Below, piece by piece: positions 17,545 to 25,053 of a DNA stretch of 64,000 bases. The DNA is from Pyrinomonadaceae bacterium (lineage in GTDB: Bacteria > Acidobacteriota > Blastocatellia > Pyrinomonadales > Pyrinomonadaceae). The DNA is taken from the NCBI GenBank assembly GCA_019186825.1, contig JABARP010000018.1:64830-128829 (forward strand). The letters are read 5' to 3'. A model generated the notes under the pieces. The model worked only from the letters and a program-made list of their open reading frames with translations, had not been told where the DNA came from and did no database searches. A program made the position numbers and the translations under genes. Within the stretch, counting starts at the first letter, position 1. Every line of letters begins with the position of its first letter.

Positions 17545-17822
17545 CTAGATGATCGGCTGACCGAGCGGTCCAGTCTGCTCGAAGACAAAGCGCATAGTCG
17601 CCGTGCCGTCGTTCCGATAGCTCACCACAGTCCCCGTCACCGGATCGCTTGTCTTCCAAGTCACCATGTCATAACTCTCCGTCCCAGTCCCACGCAACTC
17701 CGCGATCACCGCCTCCCCGCAAAGACCTTCCGCTCAAGCGGCGTCCCGTCCGGCAAAAGCGTCGCGATGTTCGCCCCAAGGACGCTCGACCACACCTGAT
17801 ACTTCGACGGCTGCACATTCAT
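17545..17822 (-). pseudogene. RHS core fragment with frameshift
   Basis: The minus strand encodes a piece resembling the late core of RHS/YD-repeat proteins: YQVWSSVLGANIATL, LERKVFAG, then in another frame EAVIAELRG, VTWKTSDPVTGTVVSY and EQTGPLGQPII before a stop. The frame breaks in the G4 run at 17715-17718; one added G restores it. The fragment has no toxin tip and no upstream core, so it is a relic. It lies downstream of the RHS tip at 19002-20009, separated by two secreted-protein genes. Confidence 0.6.
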
Positions 17823-17868
17823 CGGTTCAACAAATCAATCCGCTCCAACTGATTGCGTATCTGCCCGA

Positions 17869-18663
17869 TTACCGTGCGTCCCGCCGCAGGCCGTCGTATT
17901 GCTGGATCGGGGTCTTGAGACGTTGGAAATGCACGACGGGGCGAGCCTGTCCATCCTTGATCTCGACGACCGGACTGCTTGCGACGGCAAGTTCGGCGGT
18001 GGGATCTTTTTCGTTATTGAGAAAGACGATATCAAAGCTCCAGTTTCCCTCCGGTATCTCGATCTCGATCGTCGAACGCGCTCGGTTAACAAATGTCTGG
18101 ATCTGCCATGGGCTGAAGCTGCTCAGATCAATGCGTTTCCCTTTTTCCGTGCGTACTTGCAGATAAACATTTCCCCAATCAACGTCGTTCTTGCCATCCT
18201 TCAATTCTGAGAGGTCCAGAGTAGCCGAAGAGTATCGGTATTGTACTTTTACATCGCCAAGCTTGATATCGTCTGCCACGCCAAGCGGCACAACGGCGCC
18301 TGCGAAGCGATCGTCAACTGATCCTAACCAAGCAAAAGGCGGCATAAGTACTCTTGCCCCATTTCCGCACGGCGGGTAACCCACGTACATTCTCCAAATG
18401 TACGCTTTTGTCGCTTTGGATAATTGATCATAGGTAAAGCTTCCAAAATCACTCGAAGCAGCCGGCGTTGCAGGATTGGGCAAGCCATCCTCTCGGTAGA
18501 AATAAACCTCCGGGTTCGGAACCGGACGGCCTATCGAGTCAACAACACGACCGCTGATCGAATACCTATCTGACTGGCCGTTCACATCAACAAATGAAAA
18601 TGCAACGATAATGACCAGGCAAGAGATAGTTAATAGCTTTAGTTGGAACTCTGTTGATCGCAT
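17869..18663 (-). CDS. Secreted protein with carboxypeptidase-regulatory-like domain
   Basis: A signal peptide (LLTISCLVIIVAFSFVDVNG) is followed by a ~100-residue beta-sandwich start typical of carboxypeptidase-regulatory/Cna-B-like domains (YSISGRVVDSIGRPVPNPEVYFY). A second half follows with no recognised domain. The ATG at 18663 shares one base with the stop of the upstream 110-residue secreted protein (TGATG), so translation is coupled. Position after an RHS tip suggests a role in immunity or surface modification, but this is inference. Confidence 0.65.
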   Translation of the reverse strand: MRSTEFQLKLLTISCLVIIVAFSFVDVNGQSDRYSISGRVVDSIGRPVPNPEVYFYREDGLPNPATPAASSDFGSFTYDQLSKATKAYIWRMYVGYPPCGNGARVLMPPFAWLGSVDDRFAGAVVPLGVADDIKLGDVKVQYRYSSATLDLSELKDGKNDVDWGNVYLQVRTEKGKRIDLSSFSPWQIQTFVNRARSTIEIEIPEGNWSFDIVFLNNEKDPTAELAVASSPVVEIKDGQARPVVHFQRLKTPIQQYDGLRRDAR

Positions 18664-18995
18664 CACCACTTCTCCTTACTTGCCGCCTCGATCTCTTTCT
18701 CGCAGGCTTTCTTAACCTGCTCAGTATTCGCAATGGAAAGTCTCGAATCGTTCGGATCGGCCCTATTATAGTCAGGGACAATTAGGGGTTCCCGTCTGCA
18801 CCATGGACCAAATGCGCCCTTCTTGAGTTCCGGCTTAAGAATGTCCCCATCAATATCAAGCTCCAGCTTGATGTTGCAATCGACCGGTATGTCATCAACT
18901 CTAAAATCTTCGATGTGAACCGTCGCAACTTGTGCCAAACCGGTGACCGAGAAGACCAATAAAAATATCGAGATTGCCATGATTTGGCGCTTCAT
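18663..18995 (-). CDS. Small secreted protein, candidate RHS immunity protein
   Basis: A 110-residue protein with a signal peptide (AISIFLLVFSVTGLAQ) and three cysteines in the mature part. No family is recognised. Its ribosome-binding site GGGAGG overlaps the stop of the RHS tip gene (stop at 19004-19002; ATG at 18995), so the two are coupled. A small gene immediately 3' of a polymorphic toxin tip is the usual position of the immunity gene. Export would place it in the periplasm, which would fit a toxin acting there. Confidence 0.6.
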   Translation of the reverse strand: MKRQIMAISIFLLVFSVTGLAQVATVHIEDFRVDDIPVDCNIKLELDIDGDILKPELKKGAFGPWCRREPLIVPDYNRADPNDSRLSIANTEQVKKACEKEIEAASKEKW

Positions 18996-19001
18996 AATAG
19001 C

Positions 19002-20009
19002 CTACCTCCCCAATCGCTTGAAAGCGCCGTACGACATCTCAGCCTTGGTCACGCTGCTATTGTAGAAATAGACGGTACTGTTTCCAGCGCCGACGACAAC
19101 ATATGTTGTGCCAGCATTCGTTGCGTGGTTCGTGTCGACACTTGACGGCTCTTGAATAAAATCCCTAGAGACAGTGTTGTTAAAAACCGTACTAGAAACG
19201 GACGAAGACATATCTTTTGGCGGACCGGCCGGATGTACGTGCGCTTCGTATTCGATATCGGACGGAATCGTATCGCTCGGATTTGCGGGCACCGACACGT
19301 CAATCTCCGCCGCCCGCACCTTGTCAGAATTTAGCGGCGTAAACGCACCCGCCTTTATTTCAACTGTCTGGAGCGGTCCCCCGTTCGTCCTTCCCGCAAC
19401 AACGGCTTCCTCGTGATGCCGTCCCTTCTTATCATCTGCTGTCGGATTATTGCTCCGATCTACCGCTGCGACCGTTGCAGTTACGCATGCCGAATTCGGA
19501 ATTACGATCTCAGAGTTGACGGCTTGCGTGTACGGCCCTTTCGTAGTCTTTATCTTTTTTGCCTCATCCTTGTCGGTGACGAGTCGGATCTTTCCGTCGT
19601 CTACACCATCGGTCCCGATCTTTTTACCGTCCAGATTATAGAAGTCTCCGGCCAGCATACCGCTTGGGTCACTAAATCGTATCGGATTGTTATAGGAATA
19701 GCTATATCTGTTCCAACTTTGAGGTCGAACCGAACTCGCGCTAGTCGCTAATGGGTCGGGGCTTGAAAATCTTCCATAACCAGAATTAAAATACCTGGCT
19801 TGGGCGAAGTCGAGGGCTGTTTCGGTGTCGCGTTCGTAGCCGGTGAACTGCTTGCGGATGGTGTCGTCGCCGTAGTTCAGCCCCGCGGTACGCCCGCCGA
19901 CGCCGTCGATCTCTTCACCAAACGGGAGATAATCGTGCCTCGCGATCACCGCACCCGAAGCATCCGTGTTGACCCTCGGACTGCCCAAATGATCGGCCGT
20001 AACCGCCGA
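19002..20009 (-). CDS. RHS C-terminal fragment with JAB-like toxin tip
   Basis: The fragment begins inside the RHS core right after an in-frame stop: TADHLGSPRVNTD, then DYLPFGEE, YERDTETALDFAQARYF, GRFSSPDP and the core end NPIRFSDPSGM. After this hyperconserved end comes a ~200-residue variable tip. The tip contains GRHHEEAVVAG, YEAHVHPAG, EPSSVD and TTYVVVGAGNSTVYFY. A HxHP followed by SxxD and a beta-hairpin resembles JAB/MPN-type metallopeptidase or DUF4329-like tips. There is no signal sequence or N-terminal core, so it is an orphan or displaced tip, probably silent unless recombined. Confidence 0.7.
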   Translation of the reverse strand, partial: SAVTADHLGSPRVNTDASGAVIARHDYLPFGEEIDGVGGRTAGLNYGDDTIRKQFTGYERDTETALDFAQARYFNSGYGRFSSPDPLATSASSVRPQSWNRYSYSYNNPIRFSDPSGMLAGDFYNLDGKKIGTDGVDDGKIRLVTDKDEAKKIKTTKGPYTQAVNSEIVIPNSACVTATVAAVDRSNNPTADDKKGRHHEEAVVAGRTNGGPLQTVEIKAGAFTPLNSDKVRAAEIDVSVPANPSDTIPSDIEYEAHVHPAGPPKDMSSSVSSTVFNNTVSRDFIQEPSSVDTNHATNAGTTYVVVGAGNSTVYFYNSSVTKAEMSYGAFKRLGR

Positions 20010-20509
20010 TCACTCTACAATATCCAGTCCTGATTTTGTCATCAATATTGCAAATGCCGAAAGCCCGGAGTCTAAACCGATCATCCGGGCGTTCATCGAG
20101 AAGACAAAACCATCCTTAAAATAAATTTTTAGGCGACTATGAGGAAGATAATTTACATCCTTTACATCTGAAAATAGGCGAATGTTTGTGACTGTACCAC
20201 GTCTGACATTGTATTTTTTCATCAATCTCTATGTATGTACGTCTCACAAGCAGAAATACATAAATGGAGCCAGAAAATATAATGAATACGTGAATGATCG
20301 AGAAAAACAAATACAACCCCGAAATTTTACGGTGAATTATTGAGTAACTAGCCCACACACTAAGTCCGAGACCGAGAAGTGTAAACCCCATGGCGACCAA
20401 GTTTGCGAATGGATTTGCTTCTAATCTGATCAAAATATTGCTTAACTTCCATTAAGTCCTTTAAAATTTCAAGTATTTCACTTTTTTTATAGCTCACTTT
20501 TTTGTCCAT
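20010..20509 (-). pseudogene. Two-TM small membrane protein broken by two frameshifts
   Basis: Read across two homopolymers, one protein of ~165 residues appears. It starts MDKKVSYKKSEILEIL at 20509, shifts at the A/T run 20432-20435, and continues with NLVAMGFTLLGLGLSVWA and GLYLFFSIIHVFIIFSG as two membrane helices. It shifts again at the run 20214-20219 and ends YNVRRGTVTNI ... TKSGLDIVE. Each break is healed by removing one base. The start lies 2 nt after the upstream stop with an AAAGG site. It may be a decayed gene, an immunity protein, or intact with sequencing errors. Confidence 0.55.
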
Positions 20510-20511
20510 AT

Positions 20512-20754
20512 TTACCTTTTACGTCGATGAAATGTAGGACGTACTAACGGAACCTTATTCCTAATCGCAATTTCATACGTTCTTGTTCGCGGATTATACT
20601 CATTTTTGACACTTTGACGAGGAAAATCTGTTTCAACATAATCTCTACCATGCCCCTTAGCCAAGCCGTATTTTTCCTCCGCATCTCGTGAAGAAAGAGG
20701 TGGCTTGTAGCGAGCGTTACTCTGTTTCTTCTTGAGCGCTAAGACACTCCTCAT
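20512..20754 (-). CDS. Small basic protein of unknown function
   Basis: An 80-residue, strongly basic protein with GLAKGHGRDYVETDFPRQS in the middle and a tail ending PTFHRRKR. It overlaps the upstream gene by 38 nt and the next gene starts 2 nt after its stop. No domain is recognised. Its composition and place among RHS relics make a displaced toxin tip or its remnant a possibility, not shown by the sequence. Confidence 0.5.
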   Translation of the reverse strand: MRSVLALKKKQSNARYKPPLSSRDAEEKYGLAKGHGRDYVETDFPRQSVKNEYNPRTRTYEIAIRNKVPLVRPTFHRRKR

Positions 20755-20980
20755 GCCAAATGCCCGGAATATTTACCAACTCATAGAGTTCATCGCCGCC
20801 ATGGTAAAACATTACACTTTTAACTACAGCAGTCTGGCCTGCATAACTAAGCTGTTCGAGCTGCAACGCATGATGATATTTCCAGCGTCTTAAAAAGCGT
20901 TCAAGAGCCTGTTTATCATCAATTCGAACTCTAGAACCTACTGAAAATTCTTCAGAATAAAGACCCTTATTTTTACCCAT
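20717..20980 (-). CDS. Small acidic protein, candidate immunity or KOW-like fold
   Basis: An 87-residue protein with VGSRVRIDD at residue ~15, an alpha-helical middle, AVVKSVMFYHGG and a C-terminal VNIPGIWHEECL. The pattern suggests a small beta-barrel like those in some toxin-immunity proteins. The ATG at 20980 has a GAGGG ribosome-binding site. It is the first clearly translatable gene of a three-gene minus-strand run with unusually AT-rich codons. The function is unknown. Confidence 0.55.
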   Translation of the reverse strand: MGKNKGLYSEEFSVGSRVRIDDKQALERFLRRWKYHHALQLEQLSYAGQTAVVKSVMFYHGGDELYELVNIPGIWHEECLSAQEETE

Positions 20981-21021
20981 TTATTTTCCCTCAATTAGTA
21001 ATCCTACACTGATTTAGAGCT

Positions 21022-21312
21022 TTAACGTGGTGTTCGAACAAACAAAAAGGGATTCACGGGAGTTGGTCCCCTAAGAATATATTGTATTGCCCCACCACTG
21101 GTTGTTGCTCCATTAGGTGCCGGGGCTAAATTAGTGAATCGAGTCAGAAACGTGATGGAGTATTCACCACGGCCCGGACCAATCTCCAGCAGTTGTTCTA
21201 TCTGCCGCGATGAAGCAGCAATTGGAATTTCAGATGGTAATGTAACAAAAGTACCAGGACGCAACACGCCTCCAGCGCTAGTGATGGCTTGGATCCATGA
21301 GGATCGGCACAA
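21022..21312 (-). CDS. Probable 5'-truncated RHS-associated tip
   Basis: A 96-codon frame open upstream only to a nearby stop, with no ribosome-binding site. It contains LRPGTFVTLPSEIP, EIGPGRGEYSITF and a C-terminal NLAPAPNGATTSGGAIQYI ... FVRTPR. The sequence is protein-like, and its abrupt start suggests the C-terminal end of a larger secreted or RHS-type protein whose upstream part has been lost. I cannot name the domain. Confidence 0.4.
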   Translation of the reverse strand: MCRSSWIQAITSAGGVLRPGTFVTLPSEIPIAASSRQIEQLLEIGPGRGEYSITFLTRFTNLAPAPNGATTSGGAIQYILRGPTPVNPFLFVRTPR

Positions 21313-22148
21313 TAACCGTTACTTATACTGAGTGAAAAAAACTACTGAGAGCATTCGACAAAAGATGAGGAGCTCTCAATAACCGCTGGTGATGGACGGT
21401 ATAATGAGCCGTTAATCCAAATTTGTCAGTTGGGTCACCAAGTTTGAAGAAAAACTCGCTGTTGGTGTGATCGATCGGGCTCCGACTGACTCGCGGGCCT
21501 ACCTTAGAGTCAAGCTTTCCGGACGGAACTGGCCTTGTTGACTAACAATGTATGAGCGGGGTCGGATTGCTCGTGTACACGCAGAGTGACACAGATGTGA
21601 CACGATACTGACACGTGATCGACACGTCACGGCATTCAGTTTCCACCGAAGAACGCGGTGGGGCAGACTTATTCTTAGCACCATTGGGTTAATGTCTTAC
21701 TGATTTGCTTAGGGATCCACCGCCTCTAATAACGGAATACGCACTTGCCGTTCCAATACGATCTTTATTCTCCGTTGCCGCCTCGACACTCATGAGGCTT
21801 TGAATTGCACGTGCGAAGCGAGCCTGTCGCCAGGACCGGTTCAACCGCCTCGACCTGTCCCTAAGAAATTCGAATGCCTGATCCAGCCAGATTTAAATCC
21901 CGCTCTAGGCTTCGGGCGAAATTCAGGTTCTAGAAGCTCGCTTCTCTGGCAAAAGCTCCATTCGCACTCAAGCCATTTTGATGAATTCCAGCATGACAGC
22001 GAAATGCCCCAAGTTAGGTCGATCTGGATTGATGGAGAATGGGCTTTAGTCCCATTTTAGAGTCGTTGATGAGGTTTCGTAGGGGCAAAGTTGGGGGCAA
22101 GGGCATTTTTGGGGTTTGAGGGAAATGCCGTGGGAGGCCGATGAATGC
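21313..22148. other. Gene-poor region between RHS island and tRNA
   Basis: More than 800 bp with no convincing gene. It contains the 11-bp iterons at 21588-21625. A short minus-strand stretch ending at 21689 reads FLRDRSRRLNRSW and KDRIGTASAYSVIRGGG; it may be a gene remnant but has no start. The G-rich block 22080-22140 next to the tRNA holds nothing I can name. No integrase is visible. Confidence 0.5.
21588..21625. repeat. Four 11-bp direct repeats with GACAC core
   Basis: GACAC occurs at 21588, 21599, 21610 and 21621, exactly 11 bp apart, each time followed by A or G. The period is about one helical turn, so a protein could bind all copies on one face of the DNA. Such iterons occur at replication origins and recombinase accessory sites. 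Confidence 0.6.
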
Positions 22149-22223
22149 TGGTGCCGTCTAGAAGATTTGAACTTCTGACCTATCGCGTGTGAAGCGAGTG
22201 CTCTACCACTGAGCTAAGACGGC
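22149..22223 (-). tRNA. tRNA-Val (anticodon CAC)
   Basis: A full cloverleaf is visible on the minus strand: acceptor GCCGTCT/AGACGGC, D arm GCTC...GAGC with AGTGGTAGA loop region, anticodon loop TTCACAC, and T arm AGAAG/CTTCT around TTCAAAT. CCA is encoded. The first anticodon-stem pair is a C-U mismatch (27-43), which is unusual but tolerated. It borders the RHS island and is a plausible integration site. Confidence 0.93.
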
Positions 22224-22275
22224 ACACGGGTTATCAAGTTGCGACGAAAGGGTCGTCGGAGCGGAAACTGTCCGG

Positions 22276-22755
22276 TTATAGCGACGGGTCGTCGGCCTTT
22301 GCCGATCGATTCTCATCGGTACGTTTTATTGTACTCAAAGCTGAGTCCGTGTAGTAGTGGATGCTGCCGGTTGCGCGGACTCCTTCTGCGACCTGTGGGT
22401 CGGCAGTTACGCTGAAGAAAGCCGGCTTCGAGCCGGACGGCTGTTCGATCGTAAGTTTATAAACATAGCCATTGACGGTCGGCGTCTCGCCCTTGAAACC
22501 TTCGTCGAGCAAGCCTTTTGCGACAAGGTCATCAAAGGTTGCGAATTTGCCTTTGTTGCCCGCGGCATACTGAGCCTGATAGACCTTTAACCGATCGAGC
22601 GTCTGCGCGGCGGCAGTTTCGTTACCGCTGCGGATCATCGCGCTCCATCCGATACCGCCGACTGCGATGAGGAGGGCGATGATCGCGATCACGATCATAA
22701 GCTCGATAAGGTTAAATCCGCGTTCATCACGCAAGGCACGGCGAATTGCTTTCAT
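22276..22755 (-). CDS. Type IV pilin-like prepilin
   Basis: The product has a type III prepilin signal: a short basic leader MKAIRRALRDERG, cleavage before F, then FNLIELMIVIAIIALLIAVGG with the conserved Glu at +5. The globular part is ~130 residues and ends in a Ser/Asp-rich tail. The ATG at 22755 is chosen because a GAGAG site lies 6 nt upstream and it places the leader correctly; an in-frame ATG lies further upstream at 22782. It stands alone, without pilus assembly genes, so it may be a minor pilin or a pseudopilin. Confidence 0.88.
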   Translation of the reverse strand: MKAIRRALRDERGFNLIELMIVIAIIALLIAVGGIGWSAMIRSGNETAAAQTLDRLKVYQAQYAAGNKGKFATFDDLVAKGLLDEGFKGETPTVNGYVYKLTIEQPSGSKPAFFSVTADPQVAEGVRATGSIHYYTDSALSTIKRTDENRSAKADDPSL

Positions 22756-22960
22756 AATCTCTCGGTGCTTTTCTTCAGGCATCTGCACGACGGCAATACC
22801 ATATTTGTTCCAAATTCTAGACGGTTTTGCCTCTCTTTTCAAAGACCGTCAACTCCCGCTGCCGAACATAGACGGCAACTTTTTGATGCAGTAAAGCGTC
22901 TCTTTCAGCTAAAATAGTTTTTTGAGGCCGCATTTGCCGCCCCGAACCGGAAACCTCCAA

Positions 22961-23956
22961 ATGAGAGATTGGATAGCATCAAGATCCCCGAAACCGCTTG
23001 CCGTGGTTGCCGATAATACAAGCAGCCGAAGGCTCGAAGAGCTGTGCCAGGCGGTCGAAACCGTAATAAAAGGCAAGCGTGAGAGCCTTCGCCACGCGCT
23101 TGTTGCCATTATCGCCGGCGGCCATCTCCTGATCGAAGACGTTCCCGGCATCGGCAAAACGACGCTTGCGAATGCGTTTGCACGCTCTTTTGATCTCGCG
23201 TTCCAGCGGATCCAGTTCACGTCCGACCTCTTGCCGTCCGATGTAACGGGCCTCTCGGTCTTCAACCAGAAGACGAGCGAGTTCGAATGGAAACCGGGCC
23301 CGATCTTCGCAAATCTTGTTCTCGCCGACGAAATTAACCGAGCGACCCCAAAAACGCAGTCCGCCTTGCTCGAAGCGATGGCCGAGATGCAGGTAACGGC
23401 CGAGGGCGTGACACGGCCGCTGCCGGAGCCGTTCATCGTGATCGCGACGCAGAATCCGTCCGAGCATCACGGCACATTCCCGCTCCCCGAATCGCAGCTT
23501 GATAGGTTTTTGCTTCGGCTGAATATCGGTTATCCAACGCCGGGCGAAGAACGTGAGATCCTGCTTGACCGTATCGAACGAGACCCGCTTGATCGTGTTT
23601 CGGCCGTAATGACGGCGAACGAACTTGTCGAACTGCAACGAAGCGTAGGGCAGGTTCGGGTCGATGAAGCGCTTGTGGATTATCTTCTGAAGATCGTCGA
23701 GGCAACGCGTAAGCATCAATCGCTGGAGCTCGGCGTCAGCCCGCGCGGATCGCTTGCGCTGTTCCGAGCAGCTCAGGCGAACGCCGTCATCGAAGGACGC
23801 AGTTTCTGCATTCCCGACGATATCAAACACCTCGTGATCCCATGCTTCGCACACCGAATACTCGTCGGCACACGGATCGCCGCCGGAACCGCTCGCATAC
23901 GCGAGGCCGAGCGCATTCTTATGTCGATACTTGATTCGGTCGAAGTCCCTGTCTGA
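22961..23956 (+). CDS. MoxR-family AAA+ ATPase
   Basis: A MoxR-type chaperone ATPase, usually needed to activate or assemble partner complexes containing VWA or DUF58 proteins. It has Walker A EDVPGIGKTTLANAF, Walker B NLVLADEINRATPKTQ, sensor ATQNPSEHHGTFPLPESQLDRF and the C-terminal lid GVSPRGSLALFRAAQA. Length is ~331 from the ATG at 22961. An in-frame TTG at 22922, with TAAAAT 7 nt before it, is an alternative leaderless start. A DUF58 gene follows at 25054, beyond a reversed gene. Confidence 0.92.
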   Translation: MRDWIASRSPKPLAVVADNTSSRRLEELCQAVETVIKGKRESLRHALVAIIAGGHLLIEDVPGIGKTTLANAFARSFDLAFQRIQFTSDLLPSDVTGLSVFNQKTSEFEWKPGPIFANLVLADEINRATPKTQSALLEAMAEMQVTAEGVTRPLPEPFIVIATQNPSEHHGTFPLPESQLDRFLLRLNIGYPTPGEEREILLDRIERDPLDRVSAVMTANELVELQRSVGQVRVDEALVDYLLKIVEATRKHQSLELGVSPRGSLALFRAAQANAVIEGRSFCIPDDIKHLVIPCFAHRILVGTRIAAGTARIREAERILMSILDSVEVPV

Positions 23957-23959
23957 GTT

Positions 23960-24982
23960 CTACACCGTTCGCCCAACGAGACGTGCGATCCGCTCTTTGT
24001 TCTTTTTGCCGACAAGTTGAATGAATTTGCTGCGCAGTTGCAGAAGGTCTTCGCGGCGGCGGTGAAGCTGTAAGAAAGTGCGGTCGCTCGTATAAACGGA
24101 AGTTCGCACCACCTCGCCGCCAAAACGCTGCAAGAATGGATGTGCACCGCCAAGACTAAAGGTTTTGAGGTCCCGCGTACATGCCCACCTGATCGCGTGG
24201 GCAAGCAGCAGTTCGTTGGGCTTTAGATGCTGGTGCTCCTCGAACGAATTATTTCCTGCGTATTCCATCACACCGCCATTTAGAAATCTAAAATAGCTCC
24301 CGGCGATCACTTTCCCTTCAAACTTTGCGATAAAGACGGCCCGCGAATCCGTTTGCCGAACGCCGCTCCGAAACGCGTCGATGTCGTCAGGTTCGTTTCC
24401 CTTTCGTTGGTTCCACTGAACGTGGATCTCATAAAGGGCATCGATGTCCTGCTCGGCTTCAAGCCGCGTGATCTCGACGCCGTAACGCCCTGCCTTTCGA
24501 ATACCGTTTCGTCGGGCGGATGAAAAATTCTTAAAGAGCGTTTCGTACCCAAGGGAAAGGTCGAGAAGCACAACCTCGTTGTTCCCGGAATCTTTCCCTC
24601 GATCCAGGCCGAATCGCTCGATGCCGTCGATCTCACCCCACGAAACCATTTGGACGAATTTTGGATCCCAAGTCTTCACGATGCCTTCGAAGAGGCAATG
24701 CATCGCTTCCTGCCTGTCAACGTCGTTCCGAAAGAAAACCTGCGGGCGACTCGGAAGGCCGCACGTAACGGTCCCGCTTCGCTGTACGCCGGTGGCCAAG
24801 GCCGCGATCTTTTGTTGAGCGTCCATCGCTGCGATAGCGAATCGCTCGCCTCCGCGGACGAACGGATCCGTAAAGAAGTGCGCGGAGCCGTATTGCGTCG
24901 GCATTTGAGCCGCGTCGAGAAATTCCGTCCAAAGCTCACTTGATCCGGGATCGAGCGGCCAATTTAGCAACTTCCATTTCAT
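23960..24982 (-). CDS. FemAB-like GNAT acyltransferase
   Basis: A 340-residue protein with the FemAB/Acetyltransf_6 pattern of two GNAT-like halves. The landmarks are NFSSARRNGIRKAGRYGVEI near residue 150, RAVFIAKFEGKVIAGSYF, and LLLAHAIRWACTRDLKTFSLGGA. Relatives transfer amino acids to peptidoglycan or act in exopolysaccharide formation (PEP-CTERM-linked). The substrate cannot be read from the sequence. It lies between MoxR and DUF58 on the opposite strand and its stop is 3 bp from the MoxR stop. Confidence 0.82.
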   Translation of the reverse strand: MKWKLLNWPLDPGSSELWTEFLDAAQMPTQYGSAHFFTDPFVRGGERFAIAAMDAQQKIAALATGVQRSGTVTCGLPSRPQVFFRNDVDRQEAMHCLFEGIVKTWDPKFVQMVSWGEIDGIERFGLDRGKDSGNNEVVLLDLSLGYETLFKNFSSARRNGIRKAGRYGVEITRLEAEQDIDALYEIHVQWNQRKGNEPDDIDAFRSGVRQTDSRAVFIAKFEGKVIAGSYFRFLNGGVMEYAGNNSFEEHQHLKPNELLLAHAIRWACTRDLKTFSLGGAHPFLQRFGGEVVRTSVYTSDRTFLQLHRRREDLLQLRSKFIQLVGKKNKERIARLVGRTV

Positions 24983-25053
24983 GATCGAAACCTATTCTGC
25001 GTACACACAAAGAAAGTTAGAATAGGTACGAGAGTTTAGAAAAGCCGCTTTTT

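Noticed and set aside
21500..22148. Integrase remnant next to the tRNA
   Set aside because: Short protein-like stretches exist on the minus strand but no catalytic Arg/His/Tyr pattern could be recognised.
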